Below are positions 12,301 to 24,275 of a stretch of DNA of 64,000 nucleotides, in pieces. The notes below the pieces were generated by a model. It ran no database searches and was not told the origin of the DNA. It saw only the letters and a list, made by a program, of their open reading frames with translations. Each line of letters starts with the position of its first letter. The first letter of the stretch is position 1. The position numbers and the translations under genes were made by a program. Origin of the DNA: Anthostomella pinea (lineage: Eukaryota; Ascomycota; Sordariomycetes; Xylariales; Xylariaceae); assembly GCA_963556695.1 (NCBI GenBank), contig CAUWAG010000006.1, positions 1,550,001-1,614,000 of the forward strand, given 5' to 3'.

Positions 12301-13671
12301 TCATCCTGGCTGCGCCCATCTCCGAGGCTGTCCTCATTCCACCGACAGGGAATGACACGAGCACTACCGCCTCGGGATCTGCTAGTGCCACAAGTACGTT
12401 TCATTTTTCCTTGCTGTCCTTATCTTCCGCTTGATATGGCAACTAACATTGATTCCTGCAGGCATGCCCTCTGGCTCAGCTTCTGGCAGCGCGAGCGGCT
12501 CGGTCTCTGGAATCATCCCCACTGGCTCGGTCTCGGGCATCATCCCCACCATTTCCGTCTCGATTTCCGTCTCGGGCATCATCCCTACTGGTTCCGTTTC
12601 GGGCCTTATCCCCACTGACTCTTTCACTGGCATCCTTTCAACTGGCACCGGCTCAGGTGGAATCATCCCGACTGACTCCGTATCAGGCATAATCCCCACT
12701 GGCACTGGCTCTGGTGGTGTTATCCCGACTGACTCTGCCTCTGGCATCATCCCCACTGGATCTGGTACGGTGCCATCCGTCACCGGCGCTCCTGGTGGTG
12801 CAGGTGGTGTCAACGGCACCGGCTTCCCCACTGGCACTGGCACTGGCACTGGCATGACGCCCAGCGGTACTGGCGCCCCTGGCTCCAACAACGCCACCGC
12901 GACTGGCACCGGCTCATCCCCCAGCGGCACCTCCTCGGGTGTGCCAGGCACAACCGACATCCCCGACGCGCTCATCCTCCTTGGTGTCATCCCTGGCGAC
13001 GCCAGCGCCAACCAAAAGCGCGGCATCCGCGGTATCCGCCGCCAGACCGCCCCCGCCTCCAGCGGCTTCATCAGCGGCGCCGGCCCCATCAACCCGGATG
13101 TCTGCACGGACGCGACCTTGTTCTCGTTGACCGACGGCGAGCTGATCAGCGGTGGCCAGGCCGTCTCTACCGAGCCGGGCGTGGCGTTTGCGCCTATCCG
13201 CGTCAGCCCCACCGGCTCCATCTCGACCACGTTCAGCGTCGTCAACGGCCTACTGGAATGGTACAACGCCGCGTTCCTCGACGGCAAGGCCGGCTTCTGC
13301 CAGGTCGCACCCGGACAGGTCTACGCCACCTTCTCCACGCCCAGTACATTCCCCGCCGGCTGCGAGGTCGTGAGCCTTGTTGTCTACGAAGGTACGTCTC
13401 CCATCTCTAACTTCCCATCCCTGATACCCCCAGTATACTGACTAGTGAAACAGCCGTGGCCTGCCAGAACGGCGTGATCGTTGACCCGGCTGCATCCAGC
13501 GTCCCCACCGGCAGCGCCACCGGTCGTGCTGGTGGCAACACCGCGCCCCTGCTGCCCAACGAGCGTGACATCTACCCCGAGGGCGGCGCACCAGACGACG
13601 AGCTCTGCGCCGAGACCACGCTCTCATGGGTGCCGGGCAGCCCGACCTTCTTGCCGCACAACGAGCTGTGA
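9324..13671 (+). CDS. Secreted protein with four WSC domains and Ser/Ala-rich spacer
   Basis: Six exons (9324-10048, 10105-10212, 10269-10906, 10972-12393, 12462-13391, 13454-13671) join in frame to 1,346 residues. The first ATG is followed by a signal peptide (LASLLAFTSVTNAQG). Four WSC carbohydrate-binding domains, each with the spaced Cys pattern, are recognisable at about residues 35-140, 205-330, 395-490 and 830-930. A mucin-like stretch of SSSA(A/P)A repeats (about 491-680) separates the third and fourth. A second low-complexity stretch repeats SGIIPTGS, followed by a Cys-containing tail. No C-terminal transmembrane segment or GPI signal is evident, so it is probably secreted or wall-bound rather than a classic Wsc stress sensor. 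Known WSC domains bind glucans; the ligand here is inferred. All introns except the one between exons 2 and 3 (GTAAGT) start GTACGT, which supports the model. Confidence 0.88.
10972..11520 (+). repeat. Coding minisatellite encoding SSSAAA/SSSAPA repeats
   Basis: Imperfect 18- and 15-base tandem units (such as GCCAGTTCTTCTGCT) inside exon 4 of the WSC gene encode the Ser/Ala mucin-like spacer. The minus strand of this repeat is open for nearly 300 codons, but that is a by-product of the repeat and not a gene. Copy number is likely to vary between isolates. Confidence 0.75.
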
Positions 13672-14484
13672 GTGCCTCGCCTCGTCCGAGCAAGGAGCTG
13701 TGGTCTATGGCACCGACTCTATCGGATCGGGTCACAGCCGACACAGACACAGCATGAGCAACGATGTAAACGGAATCTGTCGTTTTGCCTTTTTGTTCTG
13801 TTCCTCCCATATTCTTATTCGTTTCCTCGGTTTCTGTATTTGTTGAGACGGAGAGATACGGGGCTTATGTACTACTTTTTGGGCAGAGAAAAACAAGCAG
13901 TTTCTAGACTGCGGTGGTCGATGTTGAAGAGGCTGTAGGTGTGGTATATGAGTCTTGGGGTGCGCGGTTTAGAGCTATTTGCATGTATGGATGGATGTAC
14001 GGATGCACGGATGTCAGGTGCGGATCGGATCGGGCTAATAAGTTAGATGGGAGTACGTTAATGGAGTTTTTCCTTTCCTTTCAATTGAATACGTAATTCT
14101 CTTCTAGTTTGTTCCTTCGCTGGTGGTGGGTGAGTCAGTGCGTGAGTGTCTAAGTGATCCTGTCTCTCGGGGGCGTAGTGTGCAAATGATTACGGAGTAG
14201 ACACATCAGAGATATACGCTTCGGCCCAACTCTTTTTGCTTGCGTGTTTCTAATCATGGCGCAGTTGACCTTTTCATGTTGTAACTCAAACTGTTGGTAT
14301 CTTTTCCCGTGCCTGCCCAACTCCTTTGTACCGCCTCGCATCATGGGGAAACGCAGCTATTTTACACCAAGCCCAGACACCATAACTTACACCCAACCTT
14401 AAGTTCCCTGCCACAAAACTCATTTACCCCCCTCCCCCAGTTGAACTTCTAGTCTTCCTAACATCGTAATCTACAGGGATCCAT
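13672..14484. other. Intergenic, convergent 3' regions
   Basis: About 810 bases between the converging ends of the WSC gene (plus) and the transcription factor gene (minus). Contains short GGATG/CGGATG repeats near 13985-14030. No gene recognised. Confidence 0.4.
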
Positions 14485-17400
14485 TCACGGTCTGTCCTCA
14501 CTGGCAGTCCGACTCGGTACCCGACTGGCATGGCAAGCAGGACCGCTCCCGAGATCTCTCAGCAAGTTCCCCAAGCTCTCAACGAGCGGTGGCAGCGGCT
14601 CTGTCCGCACGGGATAACTGTCCCGGAAGAGACTTCGGGAAATGTTCAAGACCATCCCCGGATTCGACAGGGACTCGGCTCCTGCCACCGGGTCGCCGTT
14701 GAGACTGAGTCCCGGTACGCCTTTGTCGAGCTGCAGGAAGGCGCGTGTGTCTCGATCCTCATGCCCGTCCATCAGCGCGTACGTGGGAGGGACTCGCATG
14801 TTCGCATCTTCCTGGGCATGTGCGGTGGATCTTGAGCATGAGAGCAGGCCATAGACCCAGAGGGTCAGCGAGGCAAAGTAGACGGCGATGGCATTGAACC
14901 CGCGCAGCGAAGCCGGCGGGAGCAGACGCGCATTACGAAATACTTGTCCCGCGTGCCAGACAGCATGGCGTGCTTCACGACTTTGTGCCCATTCGTCTTC
15001 GAGCGAGATAGCCGCGAGGCGGGCTTCTTCCTCCCCAGATTTGCCAGCGAAACGCTGAAGTTCATCGGGCGATACATGGAGTATCATCATAAAGAGCTCG
15101 GTGACGATAGTCAAGTGTGGCGTCGCCTGTGGTGAGCTGCACAAGAGGGTGAAGAATTCGCCCAGATCTCGATACAGCTCTTGGTGCTGAGAGGTCAGCC
15201 ACAAGCGATTGATGCTGCCGCGTTGGTTGGTTGGGGCAGCATCATGACGGTAGAATTTCACTGCCTCGCGGTATGCTGCAATCTGCCCCCAGTAACCGTA
15301 CATGAGCGCTGTATGACAGAGCTCGACATCAACATAGTCCTCGAAAACGTCCAGCAGGTTCATGCAGTGCATTACCTCAGACACTCGGGGCAGATTCATG
15401 TCCGACGGCACGGGTGTTTTTCGGAGATAAAGTTCCCGCCATGCCTCTGCATTATGTGCTTTCCAGAGATCTCTCGCGGCAGGTAGACTGAAGCAGAGCT
15501 CGGTAAACGACATCAGTGGATTCTTTTGTAGGCCGACGGATGATTGGATATCGTGGACGAAGAGGTGGATGACCAGTCTAAAACAGGTCAGTGATGCGAT
15601 ACTCAGAAAACATGTGCGAGACACACCTTTTGTAAGACTCCCTCTGGATGAAGTTGCGCCATTTCGTATTGAGAACCTCAGGTGGATCGAGGGCGTGCGG
15701 TATCAGGGACGGCGAATCTGCAGGGGCAGAGAAAGTCCCTGCTCGTCGCAACATCGTCATGAGAGGTTGTAAAAAGCTCTCGGCGAGTTCCATCTTTCGC
15801 TTGAACCCGCTCCAAGAACCGATGTCGAGAACCAGCATCAACGCTTGAAGGCATTGGAGGTCTCTTGTAAACGAATTGCTCGATTCGAACTACTCATAGT
15901 TAGTGGTGGGAGTTATGACGTCTAAAATCCAGACGGTCACACCGCAGTTTCACGGCGAGCAACCTGCGTCTCGTTTGACTCACCCTGACTGCCATTCCTA
16001 TCCTAACTACCTCCTGTAAGGCAAGTCCAAATTGCCAAACGGCAGGGGTGGCGATTAAGGTCGCACCACTTGATATGATGGCTGCTAAGAGTTCAGGCAT
16101 CGCCTCTGATGGGTGGAAAGATGCCGAGTGTATCCAACTATCAGCCTGATACTCGTCCTGAACGAAATGAGTCTGCAGGAGATAATTCAATATTTCCAAT
16201 GATGGGAATGAAGGGATTCTCAGTGGGTCTTTGTTCTGAGCCAACACCATAGCAAATAGCCGATCGCGGATGACCAGTTCCACCTTCAGTCGATGAGAGT
16301 GCGTTGCCAATATCTTATCGTATGCTGGAGATTGGGGGATTTTGTCCTCGTTGAGTGCCAGACCCTCCTTGTCTCGCCCAACGTAATCCTTTGATTTCGG
16401 TTCCCAGAGCCAGGGCGAGCGTTTGAAGGCAGCATGGCCACGAGACGGATCTCGGGCGATGCATGCTAGCCTTGAAGCCGAGGCCGTAGATGACTGTGGA
16501 CTAGGCCCATTTACTTCGAACTGTGGTACTTGGAAGCCGTCAAAGTTAAGGTCCCATGACGTGAAGTCCATGTCCTGGAAGAAATTGTGAGTTGGGTTGA
16601 AATAGACCATGTCGTCTGCAATACGCTCTATGGGCACGGAATGCGTCAAGGGATCGGCGAGATACGGTTTCTGAACCACATTGTCATTCACGGCCAGGTG
16701 ATCGTTGCCAGCAACGATGGACATCTCGCGATCCATGTCATACGTCGTCATCCTGTTCGTTTCGAGACCAAAGCCCGTTTGGTTCGGCGAGTAGTCGGAA
16801 GACGATACAGTAGATTGACCTGCGAGTGAATGCCGTGCTTTAGAACACGCTTGCCTCAAGGGTGGCAACGATTGAGTCATTGCGGTACATCTTACCATCG
16901 ATAGAGGTCCTGTATGTCGACGGCCGCTTCGTGGAGGTGTGACAGGAGAGGTTCTTGCTTTTGCATCGGCCACAGGGCTTCTGGTCGTCGCATTTCGCCT
17001 TCGACGAAGCACAGTTCAGGCAGGCTTCGGCGGCGCGATCGCTCCTGCGGATAATTGGTCTGCCCTTTCCGCCATCGTCCCGATCGTGGGTGGTTTCGTG
17101 CCGTGTAAGGAGATCACTATGGATTGATCAGTCGCTGCGATGACGAGGTCCAGCGCACTACTCAGGTCTGACGAACGCTCGGTTGAATCTCTTTGGGCAC
17201 CGTGAACATTGGTAAGGGCGAGCGTTCTCGTCTTCGTTCTATTCAGCCTATGTTGCCAGCTACAGAGGAGGTGTCAAGCAGAAGGTTGGCCACTAACGCG
17301 ATCGCAAGTGTCTCGTCAGATGATCGGCTCTAGAGAGAGAGAGGTGCCAAGTCAGCAAGCGCTACCGATAGCGTCGAAGTGGGCTCTGGGGTTGCGAACC

Positions 17401-17584
17401 TTTCGTAGACCCTTTTACATATATGGCAGACATGCGAGGCAGCGGCGGAGGCATCACTGGATAGCTTGACGCGCTTCGCGGACTGGGACGGGTGTTGCGG
17501 CGAAGGGGCGGCAAACATAGACCCCAGCAGCAGGTCGGAGCCGGCAACGTCACAGAGAATGTCGATGCCGCTCTGTTCAGTCAT
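14485..17584 (-). CDS. C2H2 plus Zn2Cys6 transcription factor with fungal_trans-like domain
   Basis: Seven exons join in frame to 894 residues: 17584-17400, 17329-17298, 17231-17177, 17116-16896, 16819-15984, 15889-15627, 15577-14485. Two C2H2 fingers come first (CHICKRVYERADHLTRHL, then QCSRCPKRFNRADLLTRH) joined by the usual HENARPY linker. They are followed at once by a Zn2Cys6 cluster (CLNCASSKAKCDDQKPCGRC). This C2H2-C2H2-C6 layout is a known fungal regulator class with a fungal_trans-type middle homology region, which the helical C-terminal part resembles. The first finger is split over three small exons. The third exon is only in frame with the less common acceptor AAG at 17232. The gene lies just downstream of a damaged drug transporter read in the same direction, suggesting a pathway-specific regulator, but the target is unknown. 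The start is the first in-frame ATG. Confidence 0.87.
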
Positions 17585-17811
17585 GCTGGTGGCTGTCGGT
17601 ATGCGAGAGGAAGGATCCGGAAAGGCGGAGGTCGAGGCGGAGGCGGAGGGCTGAAGTGGGGTCCGGATCTTGATTTTATCCAAAGAGCCTAGGGTGAGAT
17701 AGTCTAGCTTTTATAGGTTAGCTGGATCATTAGCTCTGGGGAAAGGCTGCTAGGTCCCATTACCTCTAAGCTATCACTGCCGTCTGGCATTCCTCCACTG
17801 CTGCCCCTTTT

Positions 17812-19445
17812 TCAATAGGACAACCATCCCAATACCTTGCGAGAACCAACCAATATCGCCAACAAGGTGAAGTACCATCCCCAGTCAATTGCACCTACCA
17901 GCGGTTGATTGAAGCACAGCGACACCAATGTCGCTAAGGCCGCTTCGCACCAGCGATGCCGCAGCTGATGCAGTGCTTGGTTGGTCTGGATGGACATCCA
18001 CAAGCAGCGTGTTGAACGCAAAGAACAGGAGCGCCTGCAAGAAGGCAATAACGGCCTGTAATGGCAGCAGTATTCCTGGATGCGCCTCTTGATGTATCGC
18101 CCAGCCAAGGGCACCGATCCCGAGGTGCGTCGCCGCGAACACCGGCCACTGTCCCCGGATCCGAGCGCGTTCGATCGGGAACCCGTCCACTTGATGACTG
18201 TCAGCCGTCAGGCCTTCCTCGCGCGCCGTGCGGCGGTATCTGGCCTTCATCCAGGGACCAGAGACGAACCCGGCTATTATACTGGCGACCGCGCTGGGAA
18301 GGTAAGCCAGGCCAATGGCCAGAGTGGACCAGCCGTACACCCCCGCGTAGATCTGGGGCCACGATGCGGTGATGCAGTACCAAACTGCGTTGTTGCAACC
18401 TGCCAGCCAGAGTAGGATGCTCGTATCCTTCCAAAGCATGATCTTGAGACATTGGAGAGGGTTGGGTATCTTGAAGGCTTTCTTTCCCCTTCGTCAGTGT
18501 CCTTAGCTCCAGTGACCTCCATGGGCTGTGTATCTGGATCGCCTTCTTGGACTGCCGATGTTCCGGGCACCACTTTGTCTTTTCTGTCGGCCCTGCGTCC
18601 ATCATCATGTGTTGACGAAGGAGTAGGCGTGCCCCATCGTGTCCCCAGAAGCAACCAGGCCCTGACACCCCGCAGGCTCGCCCTCTTCCCCTCGTGTCCG
18701 CCCCCTACGGCTGCTCTTGCCGTCTCCGGTAGGAACAGTAGGACCACCATGAAGTTCACGACCCCAAACGCTGTGAGCGCCAGGAAGACGTACTCAGTGC
18801 CAGCGCTTTTCCAGGCAATCGCTCCCCCTAGTGTCGGTCCCAGAACCACGCCGAGATTCGAAGCGCTGATGGCGGGCCAACCATCGTCCCCCTCTCCGCA
18901 GGTATGCACACGTCGCTGATGACGCCGTACGTGATGCTGGCACTGGCGCTTGCGCCTAGGGCCTGCACTGCCCGTATCAGGAGCAGTACAGTGTACGATT
19001 TCCGAGCGGCATCGTTCATCGTCAGACCCAAGCTGCCCACCGTGTATATCACGCAAGTGACCAGTGCGACAACGCGCCGGCCGTTGGCGTCTGCAGCCGG
19101 TGCGAAGAATGCGGGCATGACCGCTGCGACGACCACGTAGAGGGTCAAGGTAAGGTTGATGGCTTGGGCCGAGGCATGGTACTGAGCTTGGAGGAGAGGG
19201 AGCAAGGGAAGATAGATGTTCGCGGTCAAGGGAGAGACTAGGCTGGTCACGCCAATGATTGCTATCAAAAGGCGCTTGTGCCGCTTCGTGAAGATGGTGT
19301 ATGGCCTGGTCGACGGTTCATGTTGCGGGCTCTCTTGGTCGTCGCCAACAGTCATTGGCGATCCTTGACTCGGCGGGCGTTCCCATGAACTTGGCTGCGG
19401 TGCTATCTCTACTCCAAGATCATCCTTTGCTACGGTCGAAGTCAT
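17812..19445 (-). pseudogene. MFS drug:H+ antiporter (DHA1/Qdr type), three frameshifts
   Basis: A 12-helix-type transporter can be read in four successive frames. The first (19445 to about 18875) has the start, a hydrophilic N terminus, the first helices and the MFS motif-A-like PAADANGRR. Frame is lost near 18871-18880, within GGCCCGCC, where a single missing G would restore VGP-AISASNLGVVLGP. It is lost again near 18484-18489 in a run of four G, where one missing G restores KKAFKIPNPLQC. A third shift (+1, possibly a CAAT duplication) near 17901-17912 leads into the last helix and a stop at 17812. No intron fits at these places. Neighbouring genes show no such errors, so decay is more likely than poor sequence, although the indels sit at short G/C runs and sequencing error must be excluded. 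If functional, it would export toxins or metabolites. Confidence 0.8.
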
Positions 19446-20734
19446 GGCCAGAATTTGCAAAACAGATGGTGTAGTCGAGTCAATCCCGAGAGAATACCTC
19501 GGTCTCTGATCAGACCTGTAGGTTGCCCATGAAACTTTGTGGTTACCAGTGGGAGTCCCTTGAAGTCCTATACCTTATGGCACCACCAACTGCAGTTGTC
19601 CATTCCAGCTTGCGCTAGCGCTCTCCTACAGGGGGGCTGGCCCAGTGGATTAACCCTGAATTGCCCCTCGCGGAATGCCCACAGAGTCTCCAGCTGCGAC
19701 GAATGAGCCCCTGGCCATGACTGTGTTGGTTGATGCGAATGCACGTTGGCTCAATCCTGGAATGCGGCTGATGCTACACGAATCCGATTCCGGGCCATAT
19801 TTACCCCAAGCGTCAATGATGAATGTGACCCCTAGGTATTGTACCACCCCGGACGCAAGCTCTCTCATGATGGTCCGGGTATTGACGTCGACCTGTTAGG
19901 CACCATGATGCTGGATTGATGCGAAATGCTTACCTAAACTCGGAGTGATCACTTGCCATAGCGATCAAATGTGAGAGTACGGTACCAGAAGTACGGTACC
20001 GAGTCTCGCAGCAGCCATTGACTGGTCACTAGGTATAGGTTCCTCTCTCAGGTCTATAGCGACTTTGGCGAAGCTTTGGATATCGCATTTGCCAGCACGA
20101 TCATGCTAGTGAACGCGAGCCTGTTTGCACCCCTGAGCGGTCACCATGATACAAGGGACGAGAAGGAAAATCGACGGACGTATGGTTGTTTTTTTTGGAG
20201 ATAAGTATGTCGGCAATCTGTCAGCAGTGATTGAATGACGTCTTTTAACGAAGAATGTACCATCGGAACGCCAACCTGAAAGTCCAATGTCGATATTCCG
20301 CAACACGATCACCTCATCCTATAAAAGTCTCCGTATCGCCTATTACCAATAACGACACGATACCTTACATGTATAACAGCTAATCTGTTTAAACTAAGCG
20401 TGCTGTGGATAAAAAACTGCTTATTCCAGAGTGCTTATTCTAAACAGATTGGTGTGGTAAGGTCTTTCATCTGGGCGCCCATACGTAGACTTATGAGGGG
20501 TTATTGTACCGAACGATGGACCCCGATAGCTGCCGTGTTGGAACTACACAGTCTTGCATGGCGAATCAGACACTTCTACGTATCTTCCAAAGGCTGGGAA
20601 AATGTGTCCCTTCATTTTCCAATCGATATCCATCTTGTCTACACATGTAGATCCACCATCACCCCAAGCCCGAACATTGGTCCACGGAAGTGCGGGTCAG
20701 TGTGAGTGTGTTGAAAAGGCATATTTTCGTTCCG
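19446..20734. other. Intergenic; possible dehydrogenase debris
   Basis: Between the MFS and kinase-like pseudogenes. A minus-strand stretch at about 19650-19890 (MRELASGVVQYLGVTFIIDA) vaguely resembles the cofactor-binding part of a zinc alcohol dehydrogenase, too short and uncertain to call. A short repeat (GTACGGTACC) lies at 19980-20000. Nothing else recognised. Confidence 0.25.
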
Positions 20735-21843
20735 TGTATCCCAGGCACGATTTCCCGACCACCAGTCTCTAGAGGCCGAAGTAATCGAGGAATCAGCCGT
20801 TGGAACAGAACCGTGACAAGTCTCTCCATTTCGGCTGGCCAAGGGCCTTGAACTACCTCTTCGGCCCGGAAAAGAAAGCGAATGTATCGGGTGAAAAAGT
20901 CTTCCCAGGAGGCACTCTTCTTGAGCCTAACAGGCAGCCGACCACCAGCCATAGGTACGTGCCACCCGTACTTCCCGGTGCTGTAGCTTTCTGGTGCAAC
21001 TCTGCCAGCCTCCGAGGAAGAAGGACTGGGTGGGCAGGTTTGTTTAACATCTTAACAAATGCAGTGAGAAGGAGGTGCACATTGGGATCCGAGGCGTAGC
21101 AACCCCATCCAATAGGTCGGGGGCAGAAACCGGGCACCGCTGCGTGGATCGCCTTGAGAGATTCAAACTCGCTCCGGTACATGATCTCACCAGATCGGTA
21201 GTCCGTGACCTTCACGAAGTAAGATACAGGCTCACCGTGTAGCTCGGTCTTTATTTCCGCGGTACGTGACCATGTGCTGTTCCCATGTCGGCCGATCGAG
21301 ACGATCTCGGTGCCATCTGGCATCACTGGTCAATGATCAGCAATGGCCATTATTGAGCCTCGAACAATACACAAATGCACGTGGGGCCAGCTTACAGGCT
21401 TTGATGCTCTCGTCGACTTCTTCAATCAAGTATTGAGGAATGACGTGAGCTCCACTTGTCCACCAGGCTTCTGTTGCCCCATCCAAGGCTTCGAGGTCTT
21501 CATCGAGTAGTAAGTCCACATTATTATTGATAGTAGACTGTTCTGGATCGTCGAAGAGAAGGCTTGCTGTAACCTGCAGGCTTTGCTGTCTGTCGGAATT
21601 CAGAAGGGTATCTGCATTCTTCTGCATGCGCTGTTTGTTGAGCTCTAACGTTACCAGGCGCGCTTCAACTTGACTTAGTTCTGCGCCTGGACGATCCTCT
21701 CCAAGGATTGTTTCCGCAGTTTCTATGAGACTGTTACCAACATCACCGCTCGCCGGTCTGTCTTCAGAGGTCTTCGAGTGTTTGATAGCCAGCTGCTCAA
21801 GAGTGTTGGATAAGTCCTCAGCGGAACTACGGATTGCCGACAT
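20735..21843 (-). pseudogene. Fructosamine/ketosamine-kinase-like protein, frameshifted and 3'-truncated
   Basis: Exon 1 (21843-21396) and exon 2 (from 21325) join in frame across an intron with a GTAAGC donor. Exon 2 matches the fructosamine kinase family (phosphorylates sugar-amine adducts): MPDGTEIVSIGRHGNSTWSR, FVKV with the ATP-binding Lys, SLKAIH, FCPRPIGWG and LAELHQKAT. Near 20978-20986 one base (a C, ACCAGC to ACAGC) appears lost; the other frame then continues TGKYGWHVPM, SWEDFFTRY and IPRLLRPLETGGREIVP. Similarity ends at the HG where the catalytic HGDLW motif should start, and no downstream half is present. Exon 1 adds an acidic leader of about 149 residues not usual for the family; it could be lineage-specific. 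The protein cannot be active as sequenced. Confidence 0.72.
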
Positions 21844-22455
21844 GCTGACGTGGCTTTATGGCCTACAAATCACCTGATGACAATGAGAAGAACCTTTCAA
21901 TTAGGTAGAGAAACTAATCACACTTGAGAAGAGGTTCGAACCCTATATGTACTTGTGACTGTCTCACTTGGATGGTCAATGCCTACAGTCAGAAGCATCT
22001 GCTGGTCGTACTGCAGATACCCGTCAGGTTTCGGATTAGCGCCGGCTTCAACGTCCCCAAACGGTACAAGCCTCCGGTGATCAATGTGACAACGGCTGCA
22101 TAGCAGCGTGTTAGGGAAGGCTGTCTCAGAGCGGCTGAGGAAGTGATGACACCCCTGCCAAGCATCTGACGAGGGTTGCTCATCAGCCTTCCGCCCGACT
22201 TCCTGCAGCGCCCTACAACACCATGATCTACCGTTCAGCCAATGACTTTGGGTACTCCTCTCGGAAAACGGAAATAACAGGCTTGAGTCTTTGCTACGCT
22301 GGTAAATTATCAAGGAGATGACTAGCTATGACAATAAGAAGTATCCACCAACACGTGTTTACTCGCTGCTTCACACTCAGCGCAAACGACAGCATACACG
22401 GCGATCAAGGTACACCAGGATCAGCCCTTTGGTGGAGAACAGTAGAGAAGCTGCT
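21844..22455. other. Intergenic upstream of kinase-like pseudogene and downstream of P450
   Basis: About 610 bases; 5' flank of the fructosamine-kinase-like gene and 3' flank of the P450 gene. No gene, RNA or repeat recognised. Confidence 0.35.
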
Positions 22456-24275
22456 TCAAGATGGCGACTCCAGTTCTTTCCACAGTTCTCCTCGAGGATG
22501 GAAGACGAGATAGGGACCGTCGTGTCGCGCGGTGAAGATATCCTCCACCTGGAACTCGCCCGGCCTCTCCCTGCCCGAGGGGCCACCCGCCCTGCCGCCC
22601 CCAACTTCCCCAAGTGAGCCGGATGCCGCCTCAAAGCCAAAGTACCACAGCGTTCTCGCTAGAACGAGGCGGAGTTCTAGATAGGCCATGGCCTTTCCTG
22701 CACAGCCACGAGCACCGACTGAGAAGGCCGCGAAGGCATTAGACAAGTGCTTGGCCCCCGCAGGATGCTCCTCGAGCCACCGTTCCGGCTTGAAAGCAAA
22801 TGGGTCCGGGAAGTATGCCTCGTTGTGATGGATCGCATACGAGCTCACACCAAAGATGGTGCCCTTGGGTACGACATGTCCGTCGATAACCAGGGGCTGG
22901 TCATCGTCCGGGTCTTGTGTTCTCCATAGTGTTCCGGGGACCGGGGGCGCCAACCGCAGGGCTTCGTCAATGCACGCACGGAGGTAGTGGCAACCCGCCA
23001 ACCGAGGCCCGCCTTTGATGTCCTGCGTGCATGCGAAGGTGGAGCGGATTTCGTTGGCCAGCTGTTGGTAGCATTGAGGGTTCCGAGACAGATAGAAGAG
23101 AGTGGCGGCTATGGTCGTCGCCGAGGTGTCTGACCCTGTACACATTGGACACTTGGTTAGCCCATGCACCAAGTACCACGTCAAAATGGCTCGACTTACC
23201 TGCAATGACAAGGAAATGAGCTTCCCACCAAAGTCCGCTCTTCCGCACATTGGCTGCGTGATCCGGGTCGAGCTCAGCAAGGAAGGAATAGAAGTCGCGT
23301 TCATCGTTCGTTCCACGGGCCATGCGCGATTTTATCATCTTGTCCAGCAGCTGGGAGTATCTTTCCCGATACTCGAAGAAGACCCGGTCCAATATGCTAT
23401 AGACCCAAAACTTGGAGAGGAAGAAGAGATGGTGCCAGACGTTGTTCCGATAGAGTCCAAAAGCCAAGGCTTTCGATACGAAGCGATTCTCGTCACTCGT
23501 TTGGGCTTGAAGGGCGTAGCCGAAGCTGAGCTGAGTCACGATGTCCAGAGCAATGTATTTGGCTCGTTCTGACACGTTGACTGGCTCGGAAACTTGCGAG
23601 GCCTTGAGGATTTGCTTCAGGAACACCGTAACATGCTCGGTCATGGACGGCTCGAAAGACTTGACAGCTCGCTCCGACAGAGCTGGAGCGATCATCTTCC
23701 TCTTGGTTTGATGCAGGCTTTTATCGCGGGCGGTGAGGACGTTATCGACATTGTTCCGAACGGCAGACCCGTAGGTGTGCGACTTGGAGACTCGATCGTT
23801 CTGATAGATTTCTGTACAACTCAGCTTCTCTTGTGTCCATGTGGGGGAGGATATGTGAATAGAGCCAAATTCTTGCACTGCAATGGAAGACTTACCTGTA
23901 TAAGCCGTCACAGTATTGAAGAGCAGTCGATTCGGCCCGAATCGGACAACCGACCCTGTCACGCAGAGTCAGATTCTCGCAGTCAAACAGGCTGTAGGGC
24001 TGGTGTTCACCGTATTTGTCGTGGGTTCTCAGGATTTCCAGATGTAGGTCCTTCTTGAAGGCGTGGAGGCCAGCAAACCAATCGGTGACTCTGGCAAGCG
24101 GCGGCCCAGGGAACTTGCGTAGAGGATGGAGGAGTATGAGGTAGCCCGCGTATATGAGAACCTACGGAGTCGCAGTGAGGATTCGAACTCTGCGGCGCTG
24201 AGTTGACCTTACCGAGGAAGTGATGAGCGACATAGCGTAAGCTAGACCACTGCTGGTGTAGTCCTGGAGAGCCAT
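22456..24275 (-). CDS. Cytochrome P450 monooxygenase
   Basis: Five exons (24275-24213, 24161-24011, 23955-23896, 23811-23200, 23135-22456) join in frame to 521 residues. Membrane-anchored haem monooxygenase, expected in the ER. Visible motifs: hydrophobic N-terminal anchor (TSSGLAYAMSLITSS, then VLIYAGYLILLHP), proline hinge FPGPPLAR, the I-helix oxygen-binding AGSDTSATT split by the last intron, ExxR as EALR, PERW, and the haem-binding FSVGARGCAGKAMA with the Cys thiolate ligand. All catalytic motifs are intact and every splice site is canonical. The sequence style (HDKYGSVVRFGPNRLLFN) is that of fungal P450s annotated as benzoate-4-monooxygenase or isotrichodermin hydroxylase-like; substrate cannot be read from sequence. 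The nearby regulator and transporter hint at a former metabolite locus. Confidence 0.9.

Noticed and set aside
17170..17300. Apparent one-base frame conflict in the first C2H2 finger of the transcription factor
   Set aside because: With acceptor TAG at 17239 the frame breaks, but the next AG (17232) gives C-AC and restores HENARPYQC, the normal linker, so no mutation is needed.
24160..24200. tRNA-like T-loop (TTCGAAT) sequence
   Set aside because: It lies inside the first intron of the P450 gene and no acceptor or anticodon stem can be folded around it.
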